Assembly: GCF_003086295.3 (NCBI RefSeq)
Contig: NC_092054.1
Coordinates: forward strand, 15,201,878 to 15,265,877
Length of the DNA stretch: 64,000 bases
Direction of reading: 5' to 3'
Source of the DNA: Arachis hypogaea
Lineage: Eukaryota > Streptophyta > Magnoliopsida > Fabales > Fabaceae
Positions 25,687 through 39,400 of this stretch are shown here, piece by piece. The position numbers and the translations under genes are program-made. The stretch's first letter is position 1, and each line of letters begins with the position of its first letter. The notes under the pieces are model-generated. The model was given only the letters and a program-made list of their open reading frames with translations, did not search any database and had not been told where the DNA came from.

Positions 25687-27511
25687 TGATGAATTTTTAG
25701 TGGCTAAGAGAAGAGAGGGGTTGAATCTTAGCCCCTTTTTCGCTTAGTAACACTTGCTAGTCTTTGAAATAATTTCTGGAGACTTTTTAATTTTTGTCTC
25801 GTACCCAGCCACGAGACTTTTTCTTTTTATCTCGTAACCCGGCACGAGATATTTTTCAGTTTTATCTTCTATGCAGCAGAAACAGAAATGGAGTAGAAGA
25901 GAGATAAAAAATTACACCACGAAGTATCCTGGTTCAGCTGCCAAGTGCAATGTAGCCTACATCCAGTCTCCATCACAACAATGATGGAATTTCACTATAA
26001 TCATCATGATTACATACACCAATTCTTCCTAGGAACTACCCTTCCAATCCGGGACAAGTCCAGAATCTAATCACCAATCCTGAACTTGACTTGGTCACTG
26101 CCAAGCTTTCAATTGCTAAGTGGTAACCCAACTTGCAAGGGGATTTCCACAGAATCATAAAACACAACACAGATGTACAAAAGACCTCTAAGGACATCTA
26201 TGGCTTTTTCTTTTAATTTTGCACTCTCTGCCTTTTTCCGCTCTATGGCTTTTCTTACAAACCTCACTGTTTACTTTTTTTCATGAGACTCAAGATAGAC
26301 AAAATTAAACAGAAAATTACAAAAACAGAAAATATTGACGGAGAAGAACTTCTGTTAGCTTAGGTAGCTATGAGAACTCTGTGCCTTGCACTCTCACTCC
26401 TTGCTTCAAGCCCTGGCTGTTCTCCCTTATTTATAGAAGGGGAAGCCTCCACGGTTGAAACCATTTAACCAAGCTAAACTTCTTCTTCTTCAAGTAAAAC
26501 TGGTTCAGCCAGAGAGAAATGAGAGGAAACTGAATGTAAAACCCAACATGCAATTACCTCTGTGTCTTCCCTTTACACCAAGCTTCACCAATCCGAGCCA
26601 TCTATCTTGACTTACACTCCAAGAAGGATCCCTAGCCCTTGATGCTTCTTGATGTATGATAGCTCCTTCTGCTCCACTTTTGCTTCCTCCTTTACGTAGC
26701 CTTCCTAGCTACCTTCTGTGATGAGCAGAGACGAGCCATGCCTCTGAGATCTTCTTTCTCTGACTGAAATCTTCTTCTTCCATTTTTGGTATGGAGAAGC
26801 TGAGATCTCTTTACCAAATCTTATCATTTGTGGTGAAAATCTCAGCCACAACATACTTTTTGTTTTCTTTTTATTTCTATCATTACAATAGTCTTGTTAC
26901 TTGCTTATTCTTCTCTTCGGTAGCTTGCCATAGCTTCCATACTTTTTCTGTGAAATGACCGAATGAAGAAGAAAGAAGAAAGAGAAGAGAGATGACTTTG
27001 AAATGCTTTTAGTGAAGCTAGAAAAGAAAATGAAATAAATTAATTGTTTCGAAACCCCAAGCCTAGAAGCGTGTAGTACACTTAAGGCAATCACATCATT
27101 TTTTCATTTTTTCTTTCCTATTTCCAATGTTTGCATTAAGTGCAATGAAACATAATTTGAAATCCATCCAAAGATGTATATGATATCCATGGAAACATGC
27201 ATGGATCTCTCGTTCTCATTTTTTCAATTTGGACCAAGCTAGTGGATCTATCCATCAAAGTTGATTTAGGCTAATAAATATCAAATCTGGCCCAACAAGG
27301 ATAATAATAAATCAGCCATAACAATTTCACACCAAGGCTGAAAAATTTATCCCAATGGGCTTGCTATATTTCGGCCCAACAGCAAAAATCTGCATAGCAA
27401 AATTATTTTAATTAGCACATATGGATTAAAACTAAATTAATAATTTTGTAACTAATTATTTTAATAATGTTTGATCATCATCAATTTAAATTAGAGTTTT
27501 CCAAACTTATA
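25687..27511 (-). repeat. LTR 3 (5' LTR of copy A)
   Basis: About 1825 bp, beginning TGATGAA. The outer terminus reads CTTAT where LTRs 1 and 2 have CTCATCA, so the terminal CA is lost. A TATA-like box on the - strand at about 26427-26435 would be the promoter of copy A. A few small indels separate it from LTRs 1 and 2. Confidence 0.9.
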
Positions 27512-27515
27512 AAAA

Positions 27516-28250
27516 AAAATTAGAATAGAGACAAAAAAGATAAAATGACGAGAGAGAAAAAGAAGAAGAAAGAAGCGCGAGAGAGGAGAAAGGGAGAGTT
27601 AGACAATAGTAATGAGAGAATCCACTGCTACTACCGCTGGTTGGGTCATTGTAAAGAGAGATTGAGAAAAAGAAGAAAAGAAAAATTGAGATCTGTTTCT
27701 CCTCATTTACCTCTGCTTCTACCATCGCTAAAATTATCGCCGCTGTTTTTCAAAACTGTCACTAAAAAAGGGAAAGAATATGATTCCAAGCTTCTTCAAA
27801 CCAAAAAAAAAAATATCGCTTATTCCAAACTTTTTTAAAATGGAATGAAACACCAATTTCTTTGACCAATTCTCTCTCGACGTCTAGGACCTATTTTAGG
27901 ACTTTCCCTCAACTGCATTCTCCACTCCTCGCTCGAATTCTGCCAACAAAACCACCGTCATCGTCAACACCCGCATCGACTGGATGGAGACACCTGAGGC
28001 AAGGAAGTGAATGTCAAAATCGAAGAAAAAAGGGTGCTCCAGATTAGCGACAAGAGGAGTAAGAAGAAGGAAAAAATGAATGAAAGTATGTGGTCTCATA
28101 AAAATGAAGATAGAGTTAGTGAAGTGAAGGTAAAATAATCAAAAAATAATTTAAAAAATTTAAATAAAAAAAGTTAGAAATAATTTAGACCAAAATAATA
28201 CTTATCTCCAAATTACAATTATAAAATTAAACCATGGTTTCCCACGAGAC
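27516..28250. other. Upstream region of the CYP82 gene, no gene seen
   Basis: Purine-rich blocks (27535-27670, 28000-28130) and a short Pro/Ser-rich frame (27862-28047) have no recognisable domain. The last 200 bp are AT-rich and are the likely proximal promoter of the P450 gene that follows. Confidence 0.45.
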
Positions 28251-28253
28251 CAA

Positions 28254-28260
28254 TATATAA
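28254..28260 (+). promoter_or_regulatory. TATA box of the CYP82 gene
   Basis: TATATAA 69-75 bp upstream of the start codon, with no closer candidate. A transcription start about 30 bp downstream would leave a 5' leader of about 40 bp. Confidence 0.6.
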
Positions 28261-28328
28261 GGAACAGGACACTTCTCAAAATCTTACGATCCAATCTTCA
28301 ATCTTACACATAACTTAGACCACAAATA

Positions 28329-30001
28329 ATGGATTTCCTTTCTCTTCCAACAGTAATGCTTGTAGCTTCAGCCTTGGTCCTTCTCTATAACATATGGAGG
28401 ATTATGAACAAATCAAGTGAGAAGCAATTGCAAGCACCAGAACTACCTGGTGCATTCCCATTAATAGGTCACCTCCATTTACTAGGAACCAAAACTCCAC
28501 TCGCAAGAACCTTCGCTTCTTTCTCCGATAAGTACGGTCCCATATTCCGAATCCGTCTGGGATCATACCCTGCTATTGTGATCTCTAACAAAGATGGAAT
28601 CAAAGAATGTTTCACCATAAATGACAAAGCTCTTGCCTCGCGCCCCAAGTCTAGCCAGGGTGTATACATTGGCTATAACTACGCCGCTGTTGGGTTCGCT
28701 CCTTATGGCTCCCTCTGGACAAAACAGAGGAAGCTAGCTATGCTTGAACTACTCTCCTCTCGCCGCGTTGAATTATTGAGGTATGTATATGAATCCGAGA
28801 TTGATACTTTGATCAAGGATTTGTTATTGTATACTGCAGGAAATTCGCCGGCTAAAGTTGTTGTCATTAGTGAATGGTTGGAACGGTTGACTTTTAATAT
28901 AGTGACAAAGATTATAGCTGGAAAGAGATATTTTAGTTACTTGCAAGATGTGGATGATGTTGAAGCACAAAGAGTTGTGAAGCTCATAAGAGAAGTCATG
29001 CATTTATCTGAAGGGGGTTTGGTTCCTTCGGATGTGATTCCTCTAGTTCGATGGTTTGGCATAGAAGGGAAAGTTCTTAAATCCATGAAAAGAATTGCAA
29101 AAGATTTGGACACACTTTTTGGAAGCTGGGTTGAAGAGCATAAAATGAAGGGCAATATGGTAAATAGCTCAAGCGAGAAACAAGATTTTATTGATGTTAT
29201 GCTTTCCATGGTTGAAGATGATCCTGATTCTGGCCATACACGTGACACTATCATTAAAGCTCAAATTATGGTAACCATATTGATAATTATGATAATAATT
29301 ATGCTCAAGATTATTCATGTATCACAATGAATGTAACAAAATAAGTCAAAATTATATAATTTTTTTTTTCTTCAATGCAGAATCAGATATTGGCAGGGAC
29401 AGACACAACATCCTCAACAATGATATGGATGGTAGCTTTATTGTTGAAGGACAAACAAATTTTGAGGCGCGCACAAGAGGAAATTGATGTGCATGTGGGT
29501 AGGGAAAGAAAAGTAGAGGCATCTGATATGAAAAATCTTGTTTATTTACAAGCAATTTTCAAAGAAACTCTAAGGTTATATCCGAGTGGACCTCTATTAT
29601 TACCCCATGAAGCAAGAGAAGATTGTTACATTAACGGGTATTACGTGCCAAAAGGGACACGTGTCTTCGGAAATGTGTGGAAGCTACATAGAGATCCAAG
29701 TATTTGGTCAGAGCCAGAGAAGTTTTCACCAGAGAGGTTTATTAATGGGAATGGAGAAGTTGATGAAGATCACCACTTTGAATACCTTCCATTTGGGTTA
29801 GGTAGAAGAGTTTGCCCTGGAGCCTCTTTGGCAACACAAGTGAGCCTCATCACACTTGCACGTTTCCTTCAAGCATTTGACTTCGATTCTCCCATGGATG
29901 AACCTCTTGACATGAGAGAAGGCTTGGGTCTAACCTTGCCCAAGTTGACTCCAGTCAAAGTTTACCTCACCCCACGAGTATCCTATGAACTCTATCCCTG
30001 A
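28329..30001 (+). CDS. Cytochrome P450, CYP82 family, two exons, intact
   Basis: Exon 1 is 28329-29270 and exon 2 is 29381-30001. The 110-bp intron (GTAACC...TGCAG, phase 0) joins KAQIM to NQILAGTDTTSS and gives 520 residues, the normal length for the family. Features in order: an N-terminal membrane anchor (residues about 5-22), the hinge PELPGAFPLIGHLHLLG, the C-helix region WTKQRKLAMLELLS, the I-helix oxygen-binding motif AGTDTT, the K-helix ETLR, the SPERF block and the heme loop PFGLGRRVCPG with the cysteine thiolate ligand. CYP82 enzymes are ER-bound monooxygenases needing NADPH-P450 reductase, and act in specialised metabolism (flavonoids, coumarins, terpenes, alkaloids). The substrate cannot be told from sequence alone. 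The call to CYP82 rests on the GYNYAAVGFAPYG and LELLSSRRVELL blocks. Confidence 0.93.
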
Positions 30002-30023
30002 AGCAGTATCTTTAGTTTTATCT

Positions 30024-30029
30024 AATAAA
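30024..30029 (+). terminator. Polyadenylation signal of the CYP82 gene
   Basis: AATAAA 23 bp downstream of the stop codon, followed by a second AATAAA-like hexamer. Plant poly(A) signals are loose, so this is a likely and not a certain site. Confidence 0.45.
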
Positions 30030-30559
30030 AATAAAACGAAATATTAAAATTACTCAAGAGGGATTATGTTGCTATAGAATTATTTATGTAAGAAAAATTT
30101 TAAATTTATCCCAAAAAATAGTTTTTCTTTGAAAAGTCAAGTTTTTGGTGTACTGAGAAAATTTTTTCTTCCACATTAATAATTTTGTTAGCAACATAAT
30201 CTTTCAAGATAATTTTAGTATTTTTGTTAATATACTAATATTTGGGGACGGATACAGAAAAAGTGAGTAGTGGCCTCCACCCCAAAATTTTAAATAATTA
30301 TACCTATTTATAAAATATATGTTTAAGGAAATAAAAAATATTATGTAATTGAATAATTTTATATGTATTATTTTTTATTATATAATAAATTTATGTCTCA
30401 ATTATTTAATTTATTTATATTTTTTACTTAACCAATTTAGTATCATACCCTCAATTTTGTATACTTTTCAACTAGTTACTTTTGTATACTCATCTTTATA
30501 TTTATTTTTAAAAAATTTGTTTGTTCTTTTAATATTAATATATTTAACATTTATATTAT

Positions 30560-31040
30560 TATATAGAATATTCATAATGACTTACGACATAATTATATTT
30601 TGGTAATCACATTGAATATCTTAGATGTTCTTTTTTTGTAAAAAATATTTATTTTTTTTCTAAACTTACATCCTTAAAAGAAAAAAAAAGAGCTTACTTT
30701 AATTTTTCATCTTACTTATTTAATTTTAACTATCATTTTATTTTAATTTTTGTATCTTGCATATATTCTATAAAGATATTATACCTTTCAAGTAACTAAT
30801 AATTTATGTTTTTTTTTTATTTTTAAAAGAACTAATGTTAATTAATAAAATATGTAATTATTTTTTAATTAAATACACTATAAATAATTTTTGGTATTTT
30901 GTACTTTTATAATGTATTGTTGATATTGTTATCTCTTATATGTAATTATTATATCAAAAATAAAATTACAAAAAAATATAAAATTATTCTTTTCTTTATA
31001 TATAAATAAAACCAATTCAATAACTACATATTATGTTTAC

Positions 31041-31089
<49 letters not shown>

Positions 31090-34000
31090 AAAATATATAA
31101 TAAAAATAATTAAAAATTAATTTCAAATTCGACCTCTTTATATTAAAATTTTTAGATACGTCTTTGCTAATATTCATCTTATAACTAAAGTAAACAAAAA
31201 ATTATGCTTCAAGTGTTCTAAAAAGCATGTTAGCACACATACTATTCATCTACCAATCTAGCACATGCAAACCTTTAAAAATTGTAGTATTGAATGTTCG
31301 TTAAATTAAATTAAAAATAATTTTTAATAAATATAATTATTAATAATAATTATATTAATAAAATAATTTTTAAAATTAAAAAATATTAATAAAAATAAAT
31401 ATAAGAAAAAATTTTAATATTTATTAATATATAGAATTATATTAAATTTTTAAATTTTGATAAAAATAAATTAATTAAATTTTTTTTTAAATATTTTCAA
31501 AAGCACCATAATATTTAAAAGTTATTGTAAGTATAAATATATTAATTTTTTAATTTACCAAACATAAAATAAAGTGACATGTGCTTTTCAAAAAATACAA
31601 AAACAAATACTTCTTTAAAAATCTTTAGAAAACCAAATCTAACTATACGGGTGTTAAATCACCATTTTATACTTAAGAAGTTATGGATAAAAAATAAAAG
31701 ACGGTAGTAGAAAGTATATCATCAATTATATCGTATATTCGTATATAAAGGTTTTTTATATAGAAAATAATAGATATTAAATTAATCACTACATATTTAT
31801 ATATAAATTAAATATATATTATTTTATATATTTTTAATATAATTTTATATTTTAATATATAATTTATATAAATAACTAATCTAGTAGTAGATTTTTTTAA
31901 TATGCATAATATGATTTGAAAAAATATACAGCCGAAATATATATAAAAAAAGTAATACCAATATTTTTTTTTTCAGAATGAATTTTCCTAAACACGATTT
32001 CATATAGTTCAAGTGCGCAGCTCTATCTGATGCTTGGTTGCGAGTTTCGTTTTGGGCTCTAGAAAAGTTTAGTAGTTCGAATGTATATAGAATAAATTTG
32101 GTTTATTTCCAACAAAGTTGGTGGCCCTTCCATCCCAGCGATCCCATCGCAATGGGCGAGAACTTGATCTTGAACGACTAAAGGAATAGTGGCCCCCCTT
32201 ATCCATCATAATTAAAAGCTCCAATTTCGTATCAAGATCACGGTCGATATTTTCACTATCACCAATATTGTCATTTAGGGAGTAGTTGTATGATCAATTT
32301 GATTGTTGAAAAACCAGGTCATGATATATTTTTGAAAAAATAAATTTTTCAGTTGTCAGATACGGATAAATATGACTTTGACTTCGTGCTACAAAATATG
32401 TCAATTTATATATTAACTTAAATTAACATTGATAGTTTTTTAATTTTATGTTGTATCAGTCTATCTTACGGCTCTGCATCATTGATGGGTAGTATTTTAT
32501 TGTCAAATGTTAATGTCGCCCTTAGTGTTCTAAATTGGCAATTATGACCTCAGAGTTGGATTTATCCCAAAAATAGAAAAATGAAAGAGATTTATTTATT
32601 TATTTATTTATTATTCTATGCTTTAAAGACTTGTTACTTAAAATGTTTAATTTATTATTTCAACAACAACAACAATATGAAGAAATTTTTAAAAATAACA
32701 CTTTATATATCATTTTTTAGTTGAGTTATTGGCATACATCATGCATGTAGTATCAAAATATTATATAGAATATTAATATTGACTTATATAATTATATCTT
32801 AGTAATCACCTTATGTATTTTAGATGTTCTTTTATTATAAAAAATAGGATAAAATATTTTTTTTTCCTGAAATTTGACTAAAATTTCAAAAATACCTCTA
32901 AGTTTTATTTTATATCAATTTTATTTCAAAAATTTTGGATTTGCATCAAATATATATATATATATATTCCTGACGGTTAATTTTTCAAAAAATTTAAGAC
33001 CAATTTAACAACAATTTTATAAGAACAGTCCTCAATACAAGCAAATCAAGCATAATTTTCATGCATTATTATTAGATTAGTCTTAAATTTTTTTGAAAAT
33101 TTAGCCGTCGATGGTATATTTGATGTAAATCGAAAACTTTTGGGACAAAATTGAAACAAAATAAAATTTAGGGGTATTTTTAAAACTTTTGCCAAACTTC
33201 AAAGACAAAAAGTATACTTTACCCTAATAAAAATATTCATTTTTCTTCTAAACTTACATTCTAAAAAGAAAAAAAAAACTTACTTTAATTTTCCATCTTA
33301 TTATTTATTTAATTTTAGCTATCATTTTATTTTAATATTTATATCTTTTATACATTCTATAAGAATATTGTGCCTTTTAAATAATTAATAGTTTATGGTC
33401 TATTTTTTTTTCTAAAAGAACTAATTTTAATTAATAAAATATGTAATAACTTTTTAACTAAACACATTATAAATTTAATATTTTATAATTTTATAATATA
33501 TTATTGTCTTATTGATATTATTATCTTTTTATGTAATGAATTATTATATCAAAAATAAAATTACGAACAAATTATAAGGTTATTATTTTCTTTGTATATG
33601 GATAAAACCAATTTAATAATTATATATTATATTTAAATTATTTTTATATAATAAAAAAGTAATTAAAAATTAATATAAAATTTAGCCTCTCCATATTAAA
33701 ATGTTTAAATCCGTCCTTGCTAATATTAATCTTATAATTAAAGTAAACAAAAAAGTATGCTTCAAGTGTTCTAAAAAGCATGCAAACCTTTAGCCCATAT
33801 GATTCATCTACCAATCTAGGCATCTAGCACATGCAAATAAACCTTTAAAAGCGGTAGTATTAATGTTCGTTAAATTAAATAAAAAATAATTTTTAACAAA
33901 TACAATTAATAATAATTGTATTGATAAAATAATTTTTAAAATTTAAAATATTAATAAAAATAAATATAAAAGTATATTTTAATATTTATTAATATAGAAA

Positions 34001-36125
34001 ATTATATTAAATTTTTAAATTTTAATAAAAATAAATTAATTTTAAATATTTTTATTAAGTATTTTTAAAAGTCATAATATTTAAAAGTTATTGTAAATAT
34101 AAATACATTATCTTTTTAATTTATCAAATATAAAATAAAATGATATGTGCTTTTCAAAAAAATACAAAAACAAATACTTCTTTAAAAACCTTTAGAAAAC
34201 CAAATCTAACTATACGGGTGTTAAATGCACCATTTTATACTTAAGAAGTTATTGATAAAAAATAAAAGAAGGTAGTAGAAAGTTTATCAATTATATCATA
34301 TATTCCTATATAAAGGTTTTTTATATAGAAAATAATAGATATTAAATTAATTACTATATATTTATAGATAAATTAAATATATATTATTTTATATATTTTT
34401 AATATATATTTTATATTTTAATATATATTTTACACGAATAATTGATTTAGTAGTGAATTTTTTTAATATACATAATATAATTTGAAAAATATACAGCAGA
34501 AATATATATAAAAAAAATTAATACAAATATTTTTTAAAATGAATTTTTTAAGAAAATTACTCAGATAAAGATGTCAAAAATGTCTTTTTTTTTAAAGATA
34601 TTTTTTAATAATTAAAATTTAATATATATAACCGATTAAACTGTGTTATTTTTATTAAAATTAGATCGAATAAATCAATTTAGTCAAAAAATCAATAAAT
34701 TAAATTTTAAATCGGGCTAAATTAATATTTTTTTATATAAAAAATGACTATAATATTCCTATTATAAAAAATAACTAAAATACTTCTATTATATATATTA
34801 ATTTTGAAATCCTAAATCCTAATCCTAAAACTTTGAATATTGTAGTCAAAATTAATATATATTTTACACGAATAATTGATTTAGTAGTGAATTTTTTTAA
34901 TATACATAATATAATTTGAAAAAATATACAGCTGAAATATATATAAAAAAAGCAATACAAATATTTTTTTAAATGAATTTTTTTAAGGGAACTATTTAAA
35001 TAAAGATGTCAAAAACGTCTTTTTTTTTTTAAATATTTTTTAATAATTAAAATTCAATATATATAACCGATTAAACTGTATTATTTTTATTAAAATTAGA
35101 TCGAACAAATCAATTTAGTTGAAAAATCAATAAATTAAATTTTGAACCAAGCTAAATTAATATTTTTTTATATAAAAAATGACTATAATATTTCTATTAT
35201 AAAAAATAACTAAAATATTTTTATTATATATATTAATTTTAAAATTCTAAATTGTAACCTTATAACAGCAAAGAAGTAAAAGACTAAAATTTAAAATTTT
35301 TAAAATTAATATATATAATAAAAAAATTTTAGTCATTTTTTATAATATAAATATTATAATCATTTTTTATAAAAAAATAATATTAATTTAAACTAATTTA
35401 AAATTTAATTCACTAATTTTTAATTAAATTAATTTATCTAATCTAATTTTAATAAAAATAATAAATTTAATCGATTATATATATTAAATTTTAATTATTA
35501 AAAAATATTTAAAAAATATTTAAAAAAAAAGGTTTTAGACGTCTTTATCATCTTTTCGCCTTCCTAAACATGATTTCATATGGTTCAAGTGCTCAACTCT
35601 ATTTGATGCTTGGTTGCGAGTTTCTTTTTTGGATCTCTCTTGTATTATTTTATTTGGGTAGTTGTATGATCAATTTGGATGTTGAAAAACCAGGTGATGA
35701 TATATTTTTGAAAAAATAATTTTCGCAGTTGTCAGATACGGATAATATGACTTTGACTTCGTGCTAGAAAAATTTATACTGATATAATTTTTTAAATTTT
35801 ATGTCGTATCAGTCTATCTTACGGCTCTTCATCATTGATGAGTAGTATTTTATTGTCAACTGTTAATGTCACCCTTGGTGTTCTAAAAATGACCTCACAG
35901 TTGGATTTATCCCAAAAATAGAAAAATGAAAGAGATTTATTTATTTATTTATTATTCTATGCTTTAAAGACTTATTACTTAAAATGTTTAATTTATTATT
36001 TCAACAACAACAACAACAAAAATTAAAATATTTATGAAGAAATTTTAAAAAATAACACTTTATATACCATTTTTTAGTTGAGTTATTGGCATACATACAT
36101 CATGTATGTAGTATCAAAATATTAT
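30560..36125. repeat. Nested tandem duplications between the two P450 genes
   Basis: Large direct repeats with no coding content. Block X (about 30560-31970) recurs at about 32765-34550; for example the 'gggtgttaaat' / 'acttaagaagttat' segment is at 31649-31684 and 34217-34253. Block Y (about 31975-32765) recurs at 35565-36125; for example 'tgatgcttggttgcgag' is at about 32025 and 35607, and a 'tttatttatttatt' run sits in both. A smaller block (about 34430-34560) recurs at about 34862-34995. Y1 holds about 170 bp (32070-32260) missing from Y2. A (TA)n tract lies at 31043-31086. The order X-Y-X-(x)-Y implies one X+Y duplication and a later internal one. Confidence 0.75.
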
Positions 36126-36457
36126 TTTATCAGAGGAAGTTGATAACTGATATACATAACTCAATATTATTTTCATGCAACATCCATCATTATTATTTAT
36201 GGGTTATGTTACGTGTACACCAAAATCAATCACTAAAGTCAGTCATTAGTATAAAATACATATTAAAATATAAATACACATTAAAAATAAATTAAATCAC
36301 ACATATATTTATACACAAATACATTGGTAACTGATTTTAGTGACAAATAGCATTTTTCATTAACTATTATTTTTCTTAATACGCTATACATCACAATAAA
36401 GCAAAGATAACACGGAAACAACATTAGCTAATATAATGACTTTAATAGATTAATTAA

Positions 36458-39400
36458 TTAAGCTCTAACATGTGCTATTGGTTTAAGGTGAAGAGGCACT
36501 TTCTTCGAGACAACGAGTCCATATTCCTCACTCATATCAATGTCATGACCTGATGAAACATTTTCTGGAAGCTTCCAATCGAACCAATAGAGAAGGCTAG
36601 CAAGAACATACTCAACAATAGCAACCCCAAAGAACACTCCAGGACAACCCCTTCTCCCATATCCAAATGGAAGGAACTCAAACCATTGATCACCATTGAA
36701 ATCAATTTCACTTTTCTCAAATCTCTCAGGCATGAACTCCTCAGGCCTTTCCCACAATTTTGGATCCCTTTGAATTGCCCATGCATTAGTTAGTACCTAT
36801 ATGTTGTACCAATACAAATACACAATTATATTAAATATGATAAATTAAACCTATACCACAAATTTAATAAAATAAGGGATAAATAAAGTATGTTTTTTTA
36901 CTTCAAGTTTGCTAAAACTTTTAAAACATATTCTTAAGTTTTAATTCATTTTAATTTTATCTCAAAAATTTTCAATTTGTATCAAATTATATCCTTGTCA
37001 ACTAAATTTTTAAAAAATATAAAATCAATTCATTAACAAAGAATTATCTTTAATATAAGGAAGCCAAACACAAATTTTTAGTAAAAATTTTTTGTTGTCA
37101 AACATTATTGTTAGATTAGTCCTAAACTTTAAATTTAATGTAGAAGTATATTTGATATAAATTAAAATTTTTTTAAACAAAATTGAAATAAATTAAAATT
37201 TAAAGATATTTTTTAAAATAATAAATTTTAAAGATAAAAATATATTTTATTATAAAATAAATATGCAGATATGATAGAAAATAATATTCATGAAGATAGT
37301 TATACTTATATTTATAAAATTAATAAAAGTTAAAAAGAAAATGTGTAGAGAATGAATAATTAGGTTAGGTGGTACCATTGTTTTTGCTGGAATATCGAAT
37401 CCATTGAGTTTGACATGAGCCATTGTCTCTCGTGGAGGCAAAACGGTGCAAGGTGGGTGCAACCGTAGAGTCTCCTTCACTACACACTTGAAGTATTGCA
37501 TTTGGTTGATGTGGTTTTCTTCCACTTTTGATGAATTGTTACATCTCACAACCCTTCTCACTTCTTCTTGAATTTTCTTCATAATTTCTGGATTTTGCAC
37601 AAGTCTTGTCATTGCCCATTCTATAGTTGCTGAAGTTGTGTCCGTGCCCGCTACAAACATGTCCTGCAATAATTCATCAATTTATTATATATTATTAATT
37701 TTATAATCAAAATATATTATCTGACACTCTTTATTTATAATTGAATCATTTTTTTCTAAAATTAACAAGCTAAGTTTCGTCCCTCTATCTCTATCTTTAA
37801 CCTTATTTTATATTACGAAATTAAATTAGCTAATCAAATACATATAAAACACAAAATAAAAATATGTAAAATAATATATATAGTGTATAATTTAAAGTAA
37901 AAATTTACATGCAGTATTTTTATGTAAAATTAATACTTGAGAATCATTAGATAATTTGATAAATTTTATTAAATTATTAGATATATACTCATTTTGGTCC
38001 TCAAAGAATTTCAGACTGGACGTAGTCCCTAACTAAAATTAATTACTTGATTGGTCCCTAACAATTAACTCCGTCAGTCACTTAGGTCCTTTACTCCGTT
38101 AATTCTAACGGAGGACAAAATAGTCCCTGACAACTCTAACAGGGGATAAAATGGTCCCTGATCTCCTCTGTTCGGAAATGACACTGTTCTCTCTCAATTT
38201 CCATCATATATCGCATAACACTAACAGTCTAACACTGTAACTTCAAACTACACAATGCACACTCTATAAATTTAATGTTCACAAGAAAAAAAGATCCTCA
38301 ACTTATTCTCAACCAATTCATATTCAAGAAACTAATGCCTATGTCTCTCAACTAGTTGTCGTTTTCGATGGATCCCATGAATTCAGACAGCAAGTCTAAT
38401 TTGTTAAGACTCGTCATCGTCGTTGCCATCTCCCTCCTCCTCTGCCCTAACATCTCCATGACCACATTGTCCACCACTTCGATTGCTTCCTTTAACTTCT
38501 TCTTCGAACCAATGTTCAGTAATCGCTTCAGTTTTCATATGAGCGGCAACGGCGACATTGCTCATTGTAATAGCTTGGATGCGAGGTCGAAGCTATCTGC
38601 CAACTTGGACTCCGGAAAAGCAAGAATGAAGCACTCGGTGTCTATTTTAAATGAGAATTTGCATATGATGTCGAAGGAGAATCTTCTCATGATGTCCTAA
38701 TGTCCAACAATCTATATTGCTTACCGGAGAGTGGAGAAAGGCGTGCCCTTAGAGTAGTTGTGAAACTTGGTCTTGAGGATGTCGTGGATGTTGTTCAGGT
38801 TGGAGGTGATGTTATCAAAGACGTGGAAGTGGATGCTTTTGGTGGGTGAAGTACAGAGGAGGCGGATGTACCAGTCACAAAGATTTAGGAAGTGTGTGTG
38901 GTCCATGACATGTTGAGGTAGGTGCGACATGTGTGACAATTACACCATGCCTTAATCTTGGAGCTAAAGAGGAGGAAGGAAAAGATGAAAAAGAAGACTG
39001 TGAAGGTGAAGAAGGAGAGTATGAATGTTAGGGTTATGCAAGATATGATAAAAATTGTGGAAGAATAGTGTCGTTTTCGAATAAAGGGGTCAGGGATCAT
39101 TTTGTCCTTTGTTAAAGTTGTCAGAGATCATTTTGTCTTATGTTAGAATTTTCAGGGACCATTTTGTCTTCCGTTAGAGTTTACGGAGCCAAGGACCTAA
39201 GTGATTGACGGAATTAATTGTTAGGGACTAATCGAGTAATTAATTTTACTTGGAGACTAAAATGTCTGATTTAAAATTCTTTAAAGACCAAAATGGATAT
39301 ATACTCAAATTATTATTTAACGATTTTTCACCGGCTGCATGAGAATTTTTACTATAATTTAATGATTAATTTTCAGAGTATGTTTGATTTTTGGATTTAA

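Larger units (their letters stand above)
8103..27511 (-). mobile_element. Tandem copia array: LTR-internal-LTR-internal-LTR
   Basis: Three directly repeated LTRs of about 1.83 kb (8103-9934, 16875-18704, 25687-about 27511) enclose two internal regions of about 6.9-7.0 kb (9935-16874 copy B, 18705-25686 copy A). Both are read on the - strand, so the 5' LTR of each copy is on its right. LTRs start TGATG and end CATCA; the outer end of the third is mutated (CTTAT). The outermost flanks are both AAAAA (8098-8102 and about 27511-27515), compatible with one 5-bp target duplication, but the sequence is low-complexity. Both internal regions have a Met-tRNA-type primer site, UBN2-type gag, copia-order pol (protease-integrase-RT-RNase H), an extra ORF downstream of pol and a polypurine tract. 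Long LTRs plus this layout fit the Sirevirus (Maximus/SIRE) lineage. The array could come from unequal recombination between LTRs of one insertion. Both copies are defective. Confidence 0.92.
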
